From Pseudomonas orientalis (lineage in GTDB: Bacteria; Pseudomonadota; Gammaproteobacteria; Pseudomonadales; Pseudomonadaceae), in the NCBI RefSeq assembly GCF_001439815.1, contig NZ_JYLM01000003.1:310001-374000 (forward strand): DNA of 64,000 nucleotides. The letters run 5' to 3'. Each line of letters begins with the position of its first letter. Positions within the stretch are counted from its first letter, which is position 1. Both the position numbers and the translations under genes were made by a program. Below the pieces are notes generated by a model. That model saw only the letters and a program-made list of their open reading frames with translations, made no database searches and was not told the origin of the DNA. Positions 17,741 to 25,415 of this stretch are shown here, in pieces.

Positions 17741-20700
17741 TCAGCCAGGCAAAGGCGCAAACAGCGCCTCAATATCCCGCTGCTCCAGCTTCCAACCCGC
17801 ACTGGCGCCACCTTCCAGCACCCCATCGGCCAATGCAGCCTTTTCCAACTGCAACGCCTGAATTTTTTCCTCCACCGTGCCCCGGGCAATCATTTTGTAC
17901 ACGAACACCGGTTTGTCCTGCCCGATGCGATAGGCGCGGTCGGTGGCCTGGTTTTCCACCGCCGGATTCCACCACGGATCGTAATGGATCACGGTATCCG
18001 CAGCGGTCAAGTTCAAGCCCGTCCCGCCCGCTTTCAGGCTGATCAGGAATAACGGTGTTTTGCCGTCCTGGAAGTTTTTCACCGGAGTACGCCGATCAAG
18101 GGTGTCACCGGTCAGGAGCGAGTACTCAACCCCGCGCTGCTTCAGCTCTTCTTCAATCAATGCCAGCATCGAGGTGAACTGCGAGAACAACAGAATCCGC
18201 CGCCCCTCGCTGAGTAACTCTTCCAGCATTTCCATCAAGCTGCCCAGCTTGCCAGTGCCGGGCTTGGCGGCTTTAATCATCGGTGCAGATTTGACCAACC
18301 GCAGGTCACAGCACACCTGCCGCAGTTTGAGCAGGGCTTCAAGAATGATGATCTGACTGCGGGCCACCCCGTGGCGGCTGATTTCATCGCGCACCTTTTT
18401 GTCCATGGCCACACGCACGGTCTCGTAGACATCCCGCTGTGCGTCGCTCAGCTCGACCCAATGCACGATTTCAGACTTGGGCGGTAACTCCGTGGCAACC
18501 TGCTCTTTTTTACGCCGTAACAGAAACGGTTTGATACGCGCAGTGAGGTGCTGCATGCGCTGAGCGTTGCCGTGCTTTTCGATGGGCGTGCGGTAATCGC
18601 GATTGAAGGTCTTGCTATCCCCCAACCAGCCCGGCAACAGGAAGTGAAACAATGACCACAACTCGCCCAAGTGGTTTTCCAACGGTGTACCGCTCAAGCA
18701 CAAGCGCTGGCCAGCCTCCAACTGACGGGCAGCCTGGGCCGCCTTGCTGTTGGGGTTCTTGATGTTTTGCGCTTCGTCGAGGATCAACACACTCCAGCGC
18801 TGAGGCTGCAGGACTTCAAGGTCGCGCGGCAACAGCGCGTAGGTGGTGAGTACCAGGTCGTAATCGGTCAAGCGCGCGAAGTCAGCCTGACGCTGCGCGC
18901 CATGCAGCGCCAGGACTCTGAGCTGTGGCGTGAACCGTGCGGCTTCGTCCATCCAGTTCGGGATCAGGCTGGTGGGCATCACCGCCAGAGCGGGGGTCTG
19001 CAAGCGACCTGCCTGTTTTTCACAGAGCAGGTGTGCAAGAGCTTGCAGGGTTTTGCCCAGGCCCATGTCATCCCCAAGAATCCCGCCGACTTCCAGCTCG
19101 CGCAGGGTTTGCATCCAGTTCAGCCCCTCGAGCTGATAGCCTCGAAGTTCGGCGTTCAGGCCCTGAGGTGCAGATACATGAGCGTGGGTGGCGCTTTTGA
19201 GACGCTTGGCGAAATCACGCAGTCGCTCGCCACCCTGCCAGACCAAAGGTATTGCATCCAGATCACTGAGCCGAGCCGCATCGGGCCCGCTCAGCCGCAG
19301 TGCATCGCCTTCAGGCGCACGCAGATAAAGCTCGCCGAGGGTCGTCATCAGCGGTTTGATACGACCGTAGGGCAGCGCAACCTTGGTATGAGTGCGGGCA
19401 TCCAGAATGACCAATACCCGCTCCTCATCATCACGTTCGGCCATGTAGGTGGCGTCAAGCAACTTGGGTTGACGCCGCATCAAGTCGAGCATGATGGGCA
19501 ACAGGCTGTGCCGCTCCCCATTGACCTCAATGCCCAGCTCAAGGTCGAACCACTCGTGAGCGGGTGACTCTTCAATGTCGGCGTACCAGCCGTCAACAGC
19601 CTCTACATTGTAATAAAACCCCGGCTGAATGACGACGTCCCACCCTGCTTCACGCAGAATCGGCAGCTGGCTTTCAACAAAAACCAGCCAGGCTTCGTCG
19701 CTCGGTAGATCGAACATCTCTCCTGCACCGACAGGCAGCGCACCGCTTTTGCGATTGACCGTTTTAAAGCCGATTTTCGTGAGCGTCTTGCGCAGGGCTT
19801 TTTCAGCCGCGGGCTTGCGTTGGATGCGTTGGGTTTCGGTGCCGTTGAGAAACAGGATGTCTTCAGTGCCCTTGCCGCTGACCAGGCTCGTGTCGTAACG
19901 GAAGGCCAAGGCAGCGCGGTGTTCCAGGGTGGGCACCCGCCGATAGTCGGCCTGGCTGTACACGTAGGATTCGTCGCTTCCCAATGTGAGATACCCTTGG
20001 GGCTCCAACGTATCCACGACGCGCTCGGTCAGCTCGCGTGGCGGAGGAATCGCCTTGGACGCCGCGCTGATGCGATGACTGAATAAGGCGACTTGATCAG
20101 CTGGAATCACCGGCAAGGCGCAAAGATGCATGGCCAGATTTTCATCCAACCCGTGCTCGACCACCCCGATCGTCATGTTATCGAGGTCAAGATAATGAAG
20201 CGGCTTGAGGGGCAGCACTTCGTCCAATTCGCGCCCGTCGCTGATCCAGCGGGGCAAATAATTGCCATCGGGCATCACGGCCCAATCGAAACGAGCGGTG
20301 CAGGCCGGGCCAGGGTTAAGCGCCAGTCCTGGGGCCAGCTCAAGAAACAAGCGTTGGGTTTTCAGCGCCAATTGGAGAATTTCGGCCCCCATCCCGCCGG
20401 CCAACTGAAAGCTGCTGCCATAGCTCCCATAAGATCGGCCCAACATCAGCAGTCGACCGATCCGCATATCCAGCTCATGCATATAGCCAGGCGCACGCCG
20501 CAATGTTTCGTCCATCGAATACAGCGGCTTGATATCGCTGTAGTCACCTTTTTTCGTCACGCGCGCCCGGTACACCTCCAATGACCAGCCATTGGAATAC
20601 ACGTCGGGAGTGATTTGGTACAGCAAGCAGGTACCGGTATTCTTGGGCTGAGTCTCACCCTCCTGGCCGGGCTTGGGGATAGTCTCAAGCCAGCTTTCGA

Positions 20701-21046
20701 GCTGCGGGCTCAGACGGTCAGTCACCTGCTTTTTCGGTTCGTTCAGCTCTTCATACAGCGCGGTCAACGTAAACAGGGCCGCAGCGGCGTGCTTGCAATT
20801 GATCGCCACAGGGCAAGAACACACGCATCTGATGCCCGTCCAACGGGATGTGGCGCCCTCCAGAGTAATCGCCAGACTATAGACATTACGGCCAGACCCC
20901 CTGCAATGTGCAATCAGTCTGTTATGTCCGAACTCTTTGATCTCAAGACGATTCTCGCGAGCATACGCAAACCCGCGCTCCAGCGAACGAGAGTCAAAGA
21001 ACTCCTGCCAATCCAACTCAACGATACGTGCAATCAGGTCATTCAT
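17741..21046 (-). CDS. SWIM zinc finger / SNF2 helicase, long paralog
   Basis: Predicted SNF2 translocase, 1101 aa from the ATG at 21046 (a TTG at 21073 is also open). The SWIM motif is Cys76-x-Cys78 ... Cys84-x-His86. A region of about 200 residues absent from the short paralog follows, then a shared pre-motor domain (RAALAFRYDTSLVSGKGTED and onward) and the motor with DDMGLGKT from residue 659, DEAQ, and SGTPLENHLGELWSLF. Long identical stretches with the other copy (for example KKVRDEIS/T and ARSQIIILEALLKLRQVCCD) show recent common origin. No phage-defence partner gene is adjacent. Function unknown. Confidence 0.85.
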   Translation of the reverse strand: MNDLIARIVELDWQEFFDSRSLERGFAYARENRLEIKEFGHNRLIAHCRGSGRNVYSLAITLEGATSRWTGIRCVCSCPVAINCKHAAAALFTLTALYEELNEPKKQVTDRLSPQLESWLETIPKPGQEGETQPKNTGTCLLYQITPDVYSNGWSLEVYRARVTKKGDYSDIKPLYSMDETLRRAPGYMHELDMRIGRLLMLGRSYGSYGSSFQLAGGMGAEILQLALKTQRLFLELAPGLALNPGPACTARFDWAVMPDGNYLPRWISDGRELDEVLPLKPLHYLDLDNMTIGVVEHGLDENLAMHLCALPVIPADQVALFSHRISAASKAIPPPRELTERVVDTLEPQGYLTLGSDESYVYSQADYRRVPTLEHRAALAFRYDTSLVSGKGTEDILFLNGTETQRIQRKPAAEKALRKTLTKIGFKTVNRKSGALPVGAGEMFDLPSDEAWLVFVESQLPILREAGWDVVIQPGFYYNVEAVDGWYADIEESPAHEWFDLELGIEVNGERHSLLPIMLDLMRRQPKLLDATYMAERDDEERVLVILDARTHTKVALPYGRIKPLMTTLGELYLRAPEGDALRLSGPDAARLSDLDAIPLVWQGGERLRDFAKRLKSATHAHVSAPQGLNAELRGYQLEGLNWMQTLRELEVGGILGDDMGLGKTLQALAHLLCEKQAGRLQTPALAVMPTSLIPNWMDEAARFTPQLRVLALHGAQRQADFARLTDYDLVLTTYALLPRDLEVLQPQRWSVLILDEAQNIKNPNSKAAQAARQLEAGQRLCLSGTPLENHLGELWSLFHFLLPGWLGDSKTFNRDYRTPIEKHGNAQRMQHLTARIKPFLLRRKKEQVATELPPKSEIVHWVELSDAQRDVYETVRVAMDKKVRDEISRHGVARSQIIILEALLKLRQVCCDLRLVKSAPMIKAAKPGTGKLGSLMEMLEELLSEGRRILLFSQFTSMLALIEEELKQRGVEYSLLTGDTLDRRTPVKNFQDGKTPLFLISLKAGGTGLNLTAADTVIHYDPWWNPAVENQATDRAYRIGQDKPVFVYKMIARGTVEEKIQALQLEKAALADGVLEGGASAGWKLEQRDIEALFAPLPG

Positions 21047-21173
21047 GGAGCAGAACTCTACAGCGGTCAGCAACGGGATTTAAAGCAGGGCGACTCCTAC
21101 ACTGCGGTAAGAGACAGCTACAGCCAGATTCAGATACTTCCTACACCAAGCCTCTTTAATGCACAGTCGACGT

Positions 21174-22184
21174 TTATTCAATCAGTTGAGCGTCTCGCAA
21201 CGCTGTGAGGGCCGTCAGCCAGCGTGGATCCTGTTTGTAATCAGTCGATGCAACCGCCTGCCCACGCATACGCGCAATCCGCGCCGACGGGGTGACCTTC
21301 ATCCGCTGCGCCGCGCTCAGTGCCAGCTCGGCAGCCGCGCGGTCATTGCACACCAGCCCCATGTCACAACCCGCCGTGAACGCCGCCTCGATGCGACTGG
21401 CCGCATCGCCCACCACATGGGCGCCCGCCATGGACAGGTCATCGCTGAAGATCACCCCGTCGAACTGCAACTCGCCGCGCAGGATGTCCTGCAACCAGCG
21501 GCGTGAGAAGCCGGCGGGCTGGCTGTCCACCTGCGGGTAGATCACATGCGCCGGCATCACCGCCGCCAATTGCTTGCTCAGGCGTGCGAACGGTACCAGG
21601 TCATTGGCGCGAATCTGTTCCAGGCTGCGTTCGTCGTTGGGAATCGCGACGTGGGAATCGGCCTCGGCCCAGCCATGGCCCGGAAAGTGTTTGCCGGTGG
21701 CAGCCATGCCGGCGCCGTGCATGCCACGGATAAAGGCACCGGCCAGCACGGCGGCGCGTTCGGGGTCGCCTTCGAAGGAACGGGTGCCGACCACGGCGCT
21801 GCGCTGGTAGTCCAGGTCCAGCACCGGGGCGAAGCTCAGATCCAGGCCCACGGCCAATACTTCGGTGGCCATGACCCAGCCACACTGTTCGGCCAGGTAC
21901 TCGGCGTTGGGGTTATCCGCCAGCGCGCGCATGGCCGGCAGGCGCACGAAGCCCTGGCGCAGGCGCTGCACGCGTCCGCCTTCCTGGTCGACCGCCAGCA
22001 GCAGGTCCGGGCGCACCGCACGGATCGCCGCGCTCAACTCGCGGACCTGACGTGGGTGTTCGATATTGCGCGCAAAAATGATCAAGCCGCCCACTTCAGG
22101 TTGGCTCAACAGATGGCGATCCTCGGCCGTCAGCCAGGTACCGGCCACGTCAACCATCAAAGAACCTTGCAGGGCAGCAGTCAT
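21174..22184 (-). CDS. nagZ: Beta-N-acetylhexosaminidase NagZ
   Basis: Cytoplasmic family 3 glycosidase of 336 aa that removes GlcNAc from anhydro-muropeptides in cell-wall recycling; its products signal AmpC induction in pseudomonads. Signature KHFPGHG at 165-171 continues to the Asp176-His178 pair that acts as acid/base, and the nucleophile Asp is in FSDDLSMAG. Sugar-binding motifs DQEGGRVQRLRQGF and RSFEGDPE are present. The ATG at 22184 has AAGGAAAGG directly upstream. It follows psrA on the same strand, separated by a large hairpin. Confidence 0.96.
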   Translation of the reverse strand: MTAALQGSLMVDVAGTWLTAEDRHLLSQPEVGGLIIFARNIEHPRQVRELSAAIRAVRPDLLLAVDQEGGRVQRLRQGFVRLPAMRALADNPNAEYLAEQCGWVMATEVLAVGLDLSFAPVLDLDYQRSAVVGTRSFEGDPERAAVLAGAFIRGMHGAGMAATGKHFPGHGWAEADSHVAIPNDERSLEQIRANDLVPFARLSKQLAAVMPAHVIYPQVDSQPAGFSRRWLQDILRGELQFDGVIFSDDLSMAGAHVVGDAASRIEAAFTAGCDMGLVCNDRAAAELALSAAQRMKVTPSARIARMRGQAVASTDYKQDPRWLTALTALRDAQLIE

Positions 22185-22203
22185 AACCTTTCCTTAAATA
22201 ACG

Positions 22204-22253
22204 CGCGCAACCTGCCGTTCCTACCGGATACGGTAAGCACAACGGGTTGCGCG
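22204..22253. other. Nested long hairpin between psrA and nagZ
   Basis: Outer arms CGCGCAACC (22204-22212) and GGTTGCGCG (22245-22253), a middle pair CCGTT/AACGG and an inner pair TACCG/CGGTA around GATA. It lies 20 bases before the nagZ start. There is no strong T-run, so it may be a psrA terminator, an attenuator or a leader structure. Confidence 0.6.
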
Positions 22254-22319
22254 TAAATAGCTGAAATCGGCATGGCGGCTAGCTTAGCGGATGCAAGCGG
22301 CCACGCACACCCGCAGCGG

Positions 22320-23027
22320 TCAAACCTTCGCGAGGGTGGGTGTGGATTTGCTGCGCGGGCGCAATTGGGCCACGGCCATGGCCTGATCGGTCACACCGGT
22401 TTCGGCGCGCATGCCGGCGGCGAGGAACGGCACCATCAGGCGCATTACCTGCTCGATGGAGGTATTGACGCCGAAATCGGTCTCGGCTATCGCGCGCAAT
22501 GCCTTGATCCCGGACATGCTGAAGGCGGCGGCGCCGAGCATGAAGTGCACGCGCCAGAACAGTTCGATCGGTGGAATTCGTGGAGCAGCTTCATTGACCA
22601 GCAACATATAGCGACGGAACACCTTGCCGTACATGTCTTCCAGGTAACGTCGCAAGTGGCCCTGGCTCTGGCTGAACGCCAGGCCCAGAAGGCGCATGAA
22701 GATAGACAGGTCATTGCCGCTGCGCGGTTGAACCACCAGGGCTTGCTCAACCAGGATTTCCAGCAGCTCTTCCAGGCTTGGCTTGTGATCGGCTTTAGCC
22801 TGGCGACGTTCCAGTTCACGGTCGAGGCTCGCGCAGAACGGCCCCAGAAAGCGCGAGAACACCGCCTGGATCAGGGCCTTTTTTGAGCCGAAATGATAGT
22901 TCACGGCGGCGAGGTTGACCCCAGCCTTGCTGGTGATCAGCCGCAATGAAGTTTCAGCAAATCCTTTTTCCGCGAACAACTGCTCGGCAGCATCGAGAAT
23001 GCGTTCAACGGTTTCCGACTGGGCCAT
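22320..23027 (-). CDS. psrA: TetR-family fatty-acid-responsive regulator PsrA
   Basis: Transcription factor of 235 aa. PsrA binds long-chain fatty acids, represses its own gene and fadBA5-type beta-oxidation genes, and activates rpoS in pseudomonads. The HTH covers ETSLRLITSKAGVNLAAVNYHFGSK (residues about 25-50). The ATG at 23027 follows GGCGGAGTAGCC, a good ribosome binding site; a longer reading to 23045 is less likely. The gene has a strong promoter overlapped by two PsrA-type palindromes. Divergent from lexA and upstream of nagZ. Confidence 0.94.
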   Translation of the reverse strand: MAQSETVERILDAAEQLFAEKGFAETSLRLITSKAGVNLAAVNYHFGSKKALIQAVFSRFLGPFCASLDRELERRQAKADHKPSLEELLEILVEQALVVQPRSGNDLSIFMRLLGLAFSQSQGHLRRYLEDMYGKVFRRYMLLVNEAAPRIPPIELFWRVHFMLGAAAFSMSGIKALRAIAETDFGVNTSIEQVMRLMVPFLAAGMRAETGVTDQAMAVAQLRPRSKSTPTLAKV

Positions 23028-23042
23028 GGCTACTCCGCCTGA

Positions 23043-23086
23043 CAAACACTTGTTTGAAACATACGTTTCAGGGTATGTCTTGTCAA
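23043..23086 (-). promoter_or_regulatory. psrA promoter with two PsrA operators
   Basis: Minus strand: -35 TTGACA (23086-23081), 17 bp, -10 TATGTT (23063-23058). Two palindromes lie over and just after the -10: GAAAC-ATAC-GTTTC (23056-23069) and CAAAC-ACTT-GTTTG (23043-23056). Both fit the known consensus (G/C)AAAC(N2-4)GTTT(G/C), share one base, and are 13 bases apart. This predicts autorepression. Confidence 0.85.
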
Positions 23087-23228
23087 GCCTGCGGGTCCGT
23101 TTTCCGGCCGGGCAGTCATCTATTTCGTTGCTATTTAATCACATCCTCCACGGTCTGTAGGCAGCGCTGTCTGCGCCTCGCCGTACAGGTGATGAATGAC
23201 CGTCCAGCGGAGGCGCAAAAAAGGATGA

Positions 23229-23280
23229 TTGCCAAGCGCGATTCACTGTATATAATCCCAGTCACTGTATAAAAAGACAG
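23229..23280 (+). promoter_or_regulatory. lexA promoter with two SOS boxes
   Basis: Two CTG-N10-CAG LexA boxes: CTGTATATAATCCCAG (23246-23261) and CTGTATAAAAAGACAG (23265-23280). The first contains a -10 TATAAT (23251-23256), with -35 TTGCCA at 23229-23234 (16-bp spacer). The second box ends 10 bases before the lexA ATG, so LexA would block both promoter and start. Confidence 0.9.
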
Positions 23281-23290
23281 AGCGATCAAC

Positions 23291-23899
23291 ATGCTAAAAC
23301 TGACGCCACGCCAAGCTGAGATTCTGGCTTTTATCAAGCGCTGCCTTGATGACAACGGTTATCCACCGACACGCGCCGAAATTGCGCTGGAACTGGGTTT
23401 CAAGTCTCCCAACGCTGCTGAAGAACACCTCAAGGCCCTCGCTCGCAAAGGCGCGATCGAGATGACCCCTGGGGCTTCACGCGGTATTCGCATCCCTGGC
23501 TTCGAAGCCAAGGCCGATGAATCGACACTGCCGATCATTGGTCGGGTGGCCGCCGGTGCGCCAATACTGGCGCAACAGCACGTCGAGGAGTCCTGCAACA
23601 TCAACCCGACCTTCTTCCATCCTCGCGCCGACTACCTGCTGCGAGTACACGGCATGAGCATGAAGGATGTGGGCATTTTCGACGGCGACCTGCTGGCCGT
23701 TCATACCACCCGCGAAGCCCGCAATGGCCAGATCGTCGTGGCCCGGATCGGCGATGAAGTCACCGTCAAGCGCTTCAAGCGCGAAGGCAGCAAGGTCTGG
23801 CTCCTGGCCGAAAACCCGGAGTTCGCGCCGATTGAAGTGAACCTCAAAGACCAGGACCTGGTGATCGAAGGCTTGAGTGTCGGCGTCATTCGCCGCTAA
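23291..23899 (+). CDS. lexA: SOS repressor LexA
   Basis: Repressor of the SOS regulon, 202 aa. The N-terminal winged helix ([20 protein letters not shown], and HTH ADIALELGF-like sequence) binds the boxes upstream. RecA-stimulated self-cleavage needs the Ala88-Gly89 bond, catalytic Ser123 (GMSMKD) and Lys160 (VTVKRF), all present. It is followed by sulA after 10 bases on the same strand, giving a lexA-sulA operon as known in other pseudomonads. Confidence 0.97.
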   Translation: MLKLTPRQAEILAFIKRCLDDNGYPPTRAEIALELGFKSPNAAEEHLKALARKGAIEMTPGASRGIRIPGFEAKADESTLPIIGRVAAGAPILAQQHVEESCNINPTFFHPRADYLLRVHGMSMKDVGIFDGDLLAVHTTREARNGQIVVARIGDEVTVKRFKREGSKVWLLAENPEFAPIEVNLKDQDLVIEGLSVGVIRR

Positions 23900-23909
23900 A
23901 GGAGACGTC

Positions 23910-24383
23910 ATGCAGCTCGTGCACACCCCACAACACACACAACTGTCGCTGTTCGAGGCCTTCATGGCTCAACCCCTTGCGCCTATCCTCAAGGAAACGG
24001 TCGAAGCGCCCTGGAGCTGCGAACCCGAGGTATTCAGTGAATTGTCGTTGCGTGGTGCTGCCGGGAGCTGCTTGAGCCTGCTGGCGCCGATTCTGCGCGA
24101 ACTCAGTGAGGAGCAGGATGCGCGCTGGTTGACGCTGATCGCCCCGCCGGCCAGCCTGACCCAGGCTTGGCTACGGGATGCCGGCCTCAACCGTGAACGG
24201 ATTCTGTTGCTGCAGCCACGGGGCGCGCAAAGTGCTCAACAATTGACCTGTGAGGCCTTGCGCCTTGGCCGTAGCCATACGGTGGTGAGCTGGCTGAACC
24301 CGTTGAACGCAACGGCCAAGCAGCAGTTGATCAGTGCCGCACACATAGGTGATGCGCAGAGCTTGAATATTCGACTGGGATAA
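23910..24383 (+). CDS. sulA: Cell division inhibitor SulA
   Basis: Small protein of 157 aa that blocks FtsZ assembly during the SOS response. The ATG at 23910 follows AAAGGAG, making it preferable to the upstream start at 23877 inside lexA. The central part (WLTLIAPPASLTQAWLRDAGLNRERILLL) resembles the RecA-like fold of SulA, and the end (VVSWLNPLNATAKQQLISAA) fits the family. It has no separate SOS box and depends on the lexA promoter. Confidence 0.85.
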   Translation: MQLVHTPQHTQLSLFEAFMAQPLAPILKETVEAPWSCEPEVFSELSLRGAAGSCLSLLAPILRELSEEQDARWLTLIAPPASLTQAWLRDAGLNRERILLLQPRGAQSAQQLTCEALRLGRSHTVVSWLNPLNATAKQQLISAAHIGDAQSLNIRLG

Positions 24384-24405
24384 GGGATGGCGGGTAACAC
24401 CGTGC

Positions 24406-24639
24406 TCAGTGAAGAACCCTTGGGCCATCTTCCTTTTCCGGCTCGCCTTCAGCCAGACGACCGGCCATTTGCACCCCAACGCTCAACATGGCTTTAGCCA
24501 CTTCCACATGCTGGCCTTGCAGGAACGCTTTTGCGTCTTCGGAGAAGTCCAGGGTGACCAGAGAACCTTCGTCCTCAGCCCGGCGCAGCTCGATTCGGCC
24601 GTCAGGCAGTTCAACAATTTCCAGAAAGGACGTTGGCAT
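24406..24639 (-). CDS. Small conserved protein of unknown function
   Basis: 77 aa, acidic, without signal peptide or membrane segment (MPTSFLEIVELPDGRIELRR ... EKEDGPRVLH). The start is an ATG at 24639; GGAG lies about 14 bases before, further than usual. It is downstream of the DUF6586-like gene on the same strand and convergent with sulA. A comparable small gene lies here in PAO1 (PA3009), which supports it as real. Function unknown. Confidence 0.7.
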   Translation of the reverse strand: MPTSFLEIVELPDGRIELRRAEDEGSLVTLDFSEDAKAFLQGQHVEVAKAMLSVGVQMAGRLAEGEPEKEDGPRVLH

Positions 24640-24702
24640 ATAAGTCTGTTCTCCACGAAAGCGCGGGATTATATCAGTGTTGTCGCGTGCAGGCTTGCCC
24701 GC

Positions 24703-25224
24703 TCAGCACTCGGTCAGGCCTTCGCGAAAGCGCAATGCCAGCTTTTTCAGCTCCTGCCGCCAGCTTTCCAGCTCTTCACGGCTCAAAGGCTTGGGTTCAT
24801 CCGCATCCACTGCAACCGCCACGATCAATGGCTGCGTCACATCCCCCTTGGGTACATGGGGAACGCGGGGCGGCTGGAACATGTCGGCATGGGCCTTGAG
24901 CAGGCGTGCTACCCAACTGTCCGGGCTCTGGGCCATTTCCACAAGCTCGGCCAATTCCGGGATGGCCATGGTTTCCAATACTTCCCGGGTCATGATCATT
25001 TCAGCACGCGGCGAACCTGCCTGGGGCAGGCGATAGAACCCGGCGATTTCATGACATAGCCCAAGCAAGGCGCCGTAGAGGTGAAACAAAGCGGCTTCAC
25101 GCCCCGCCTGGACCAGCGCAATGGCATTCATCTCCTTCCCCTCCTCGGCACGGCCAAGGGCTTCCAGGGACAGACCCGCAAAATAAATTTTCTGATTGGT
25201 ACGGGTATAGAGTTCGTTGGCCAT
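24703..25224 (-). CDS. DUF6586-like conserved protein
   Basis: 173 aa, mostly helical, no signal peptide. The ATG at 25224 is preceded by GGAG; an in-frame GTG at 25239 overlaps that site and is rejected. The sequence starts MANELYTRTNQKIYFAGLSL and ends with charged helices (LESWRQELKKLALRFREG). It is conserved next to topA in pseudomonads. The family name is given from memory of the pattern and is moderately sure; no activity is known. Confidence 0.7.
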   Translation of the reverse strand: MANELYTRTNQKIYFAGLSLEALGRAEEGKEMNAIALVQAGREAALFHLYGALLGLCHEIAGFYRLPQAGSPRAEMIMTREVLETMAIPELAELVEMAQSPDSWVARLLKAHADMFQPPRVPHVPKGDVTQPLIVAVAVDADEPKPLSREELESWRQELKKLALRFREGLTEC

Positions 25225-25263
25225 GACGGCAATCTCCACAACGAATTAGGCCTGATGCTGGCT

Positions 25264-25363
25264 TGTAGGAGCGAGCTTGCCCGCGAAAAACTTTAGAGCA
25301 CCACTGTGTATCAGATTTCTCGCGTCATCGTTAATGACCTTCGCGAGCAAGCTCGCTCCTACA
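25264..25363. repeat. REPIN, TGTAGGAGCGAGC type
   Basis: Inverted pair (25264-25287 and 25340-25363) between the topA stop and the DUF6586-like gene. The left arm reads CTTGCCCGCGAA in place of CTTGCTCGCGAA, so it is one change from the core. Confidence 0.85.
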
Positions 25364-25369
25364 CCAAGA

Positions 25370-25395
25370 AAAGGCCGCCTATGAAGGCCGCCTTT
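25370..25395 (-). terminator. Probable topA terminator
   Basis: Stem AAAGGC-x-GCC / GGC-x-GCCTTT with one central mismatch and a 6-nt loop, 20 bases after the topA stop on the minus strand, followed by TTTTC. Not perfect, hence moderate confidence. Confidence 0.5.
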
Positions 25396-25415
25396 GTATT
25401 TCCCAGATTACTCAA

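Noticed and set aside
17741..21046. SNF2 gene as part of a known phage-defence system (Zorya, DISARM)
   Set aside because: None of the other genes of those systems is present; the SWIM finger and neighbours do not fit them.
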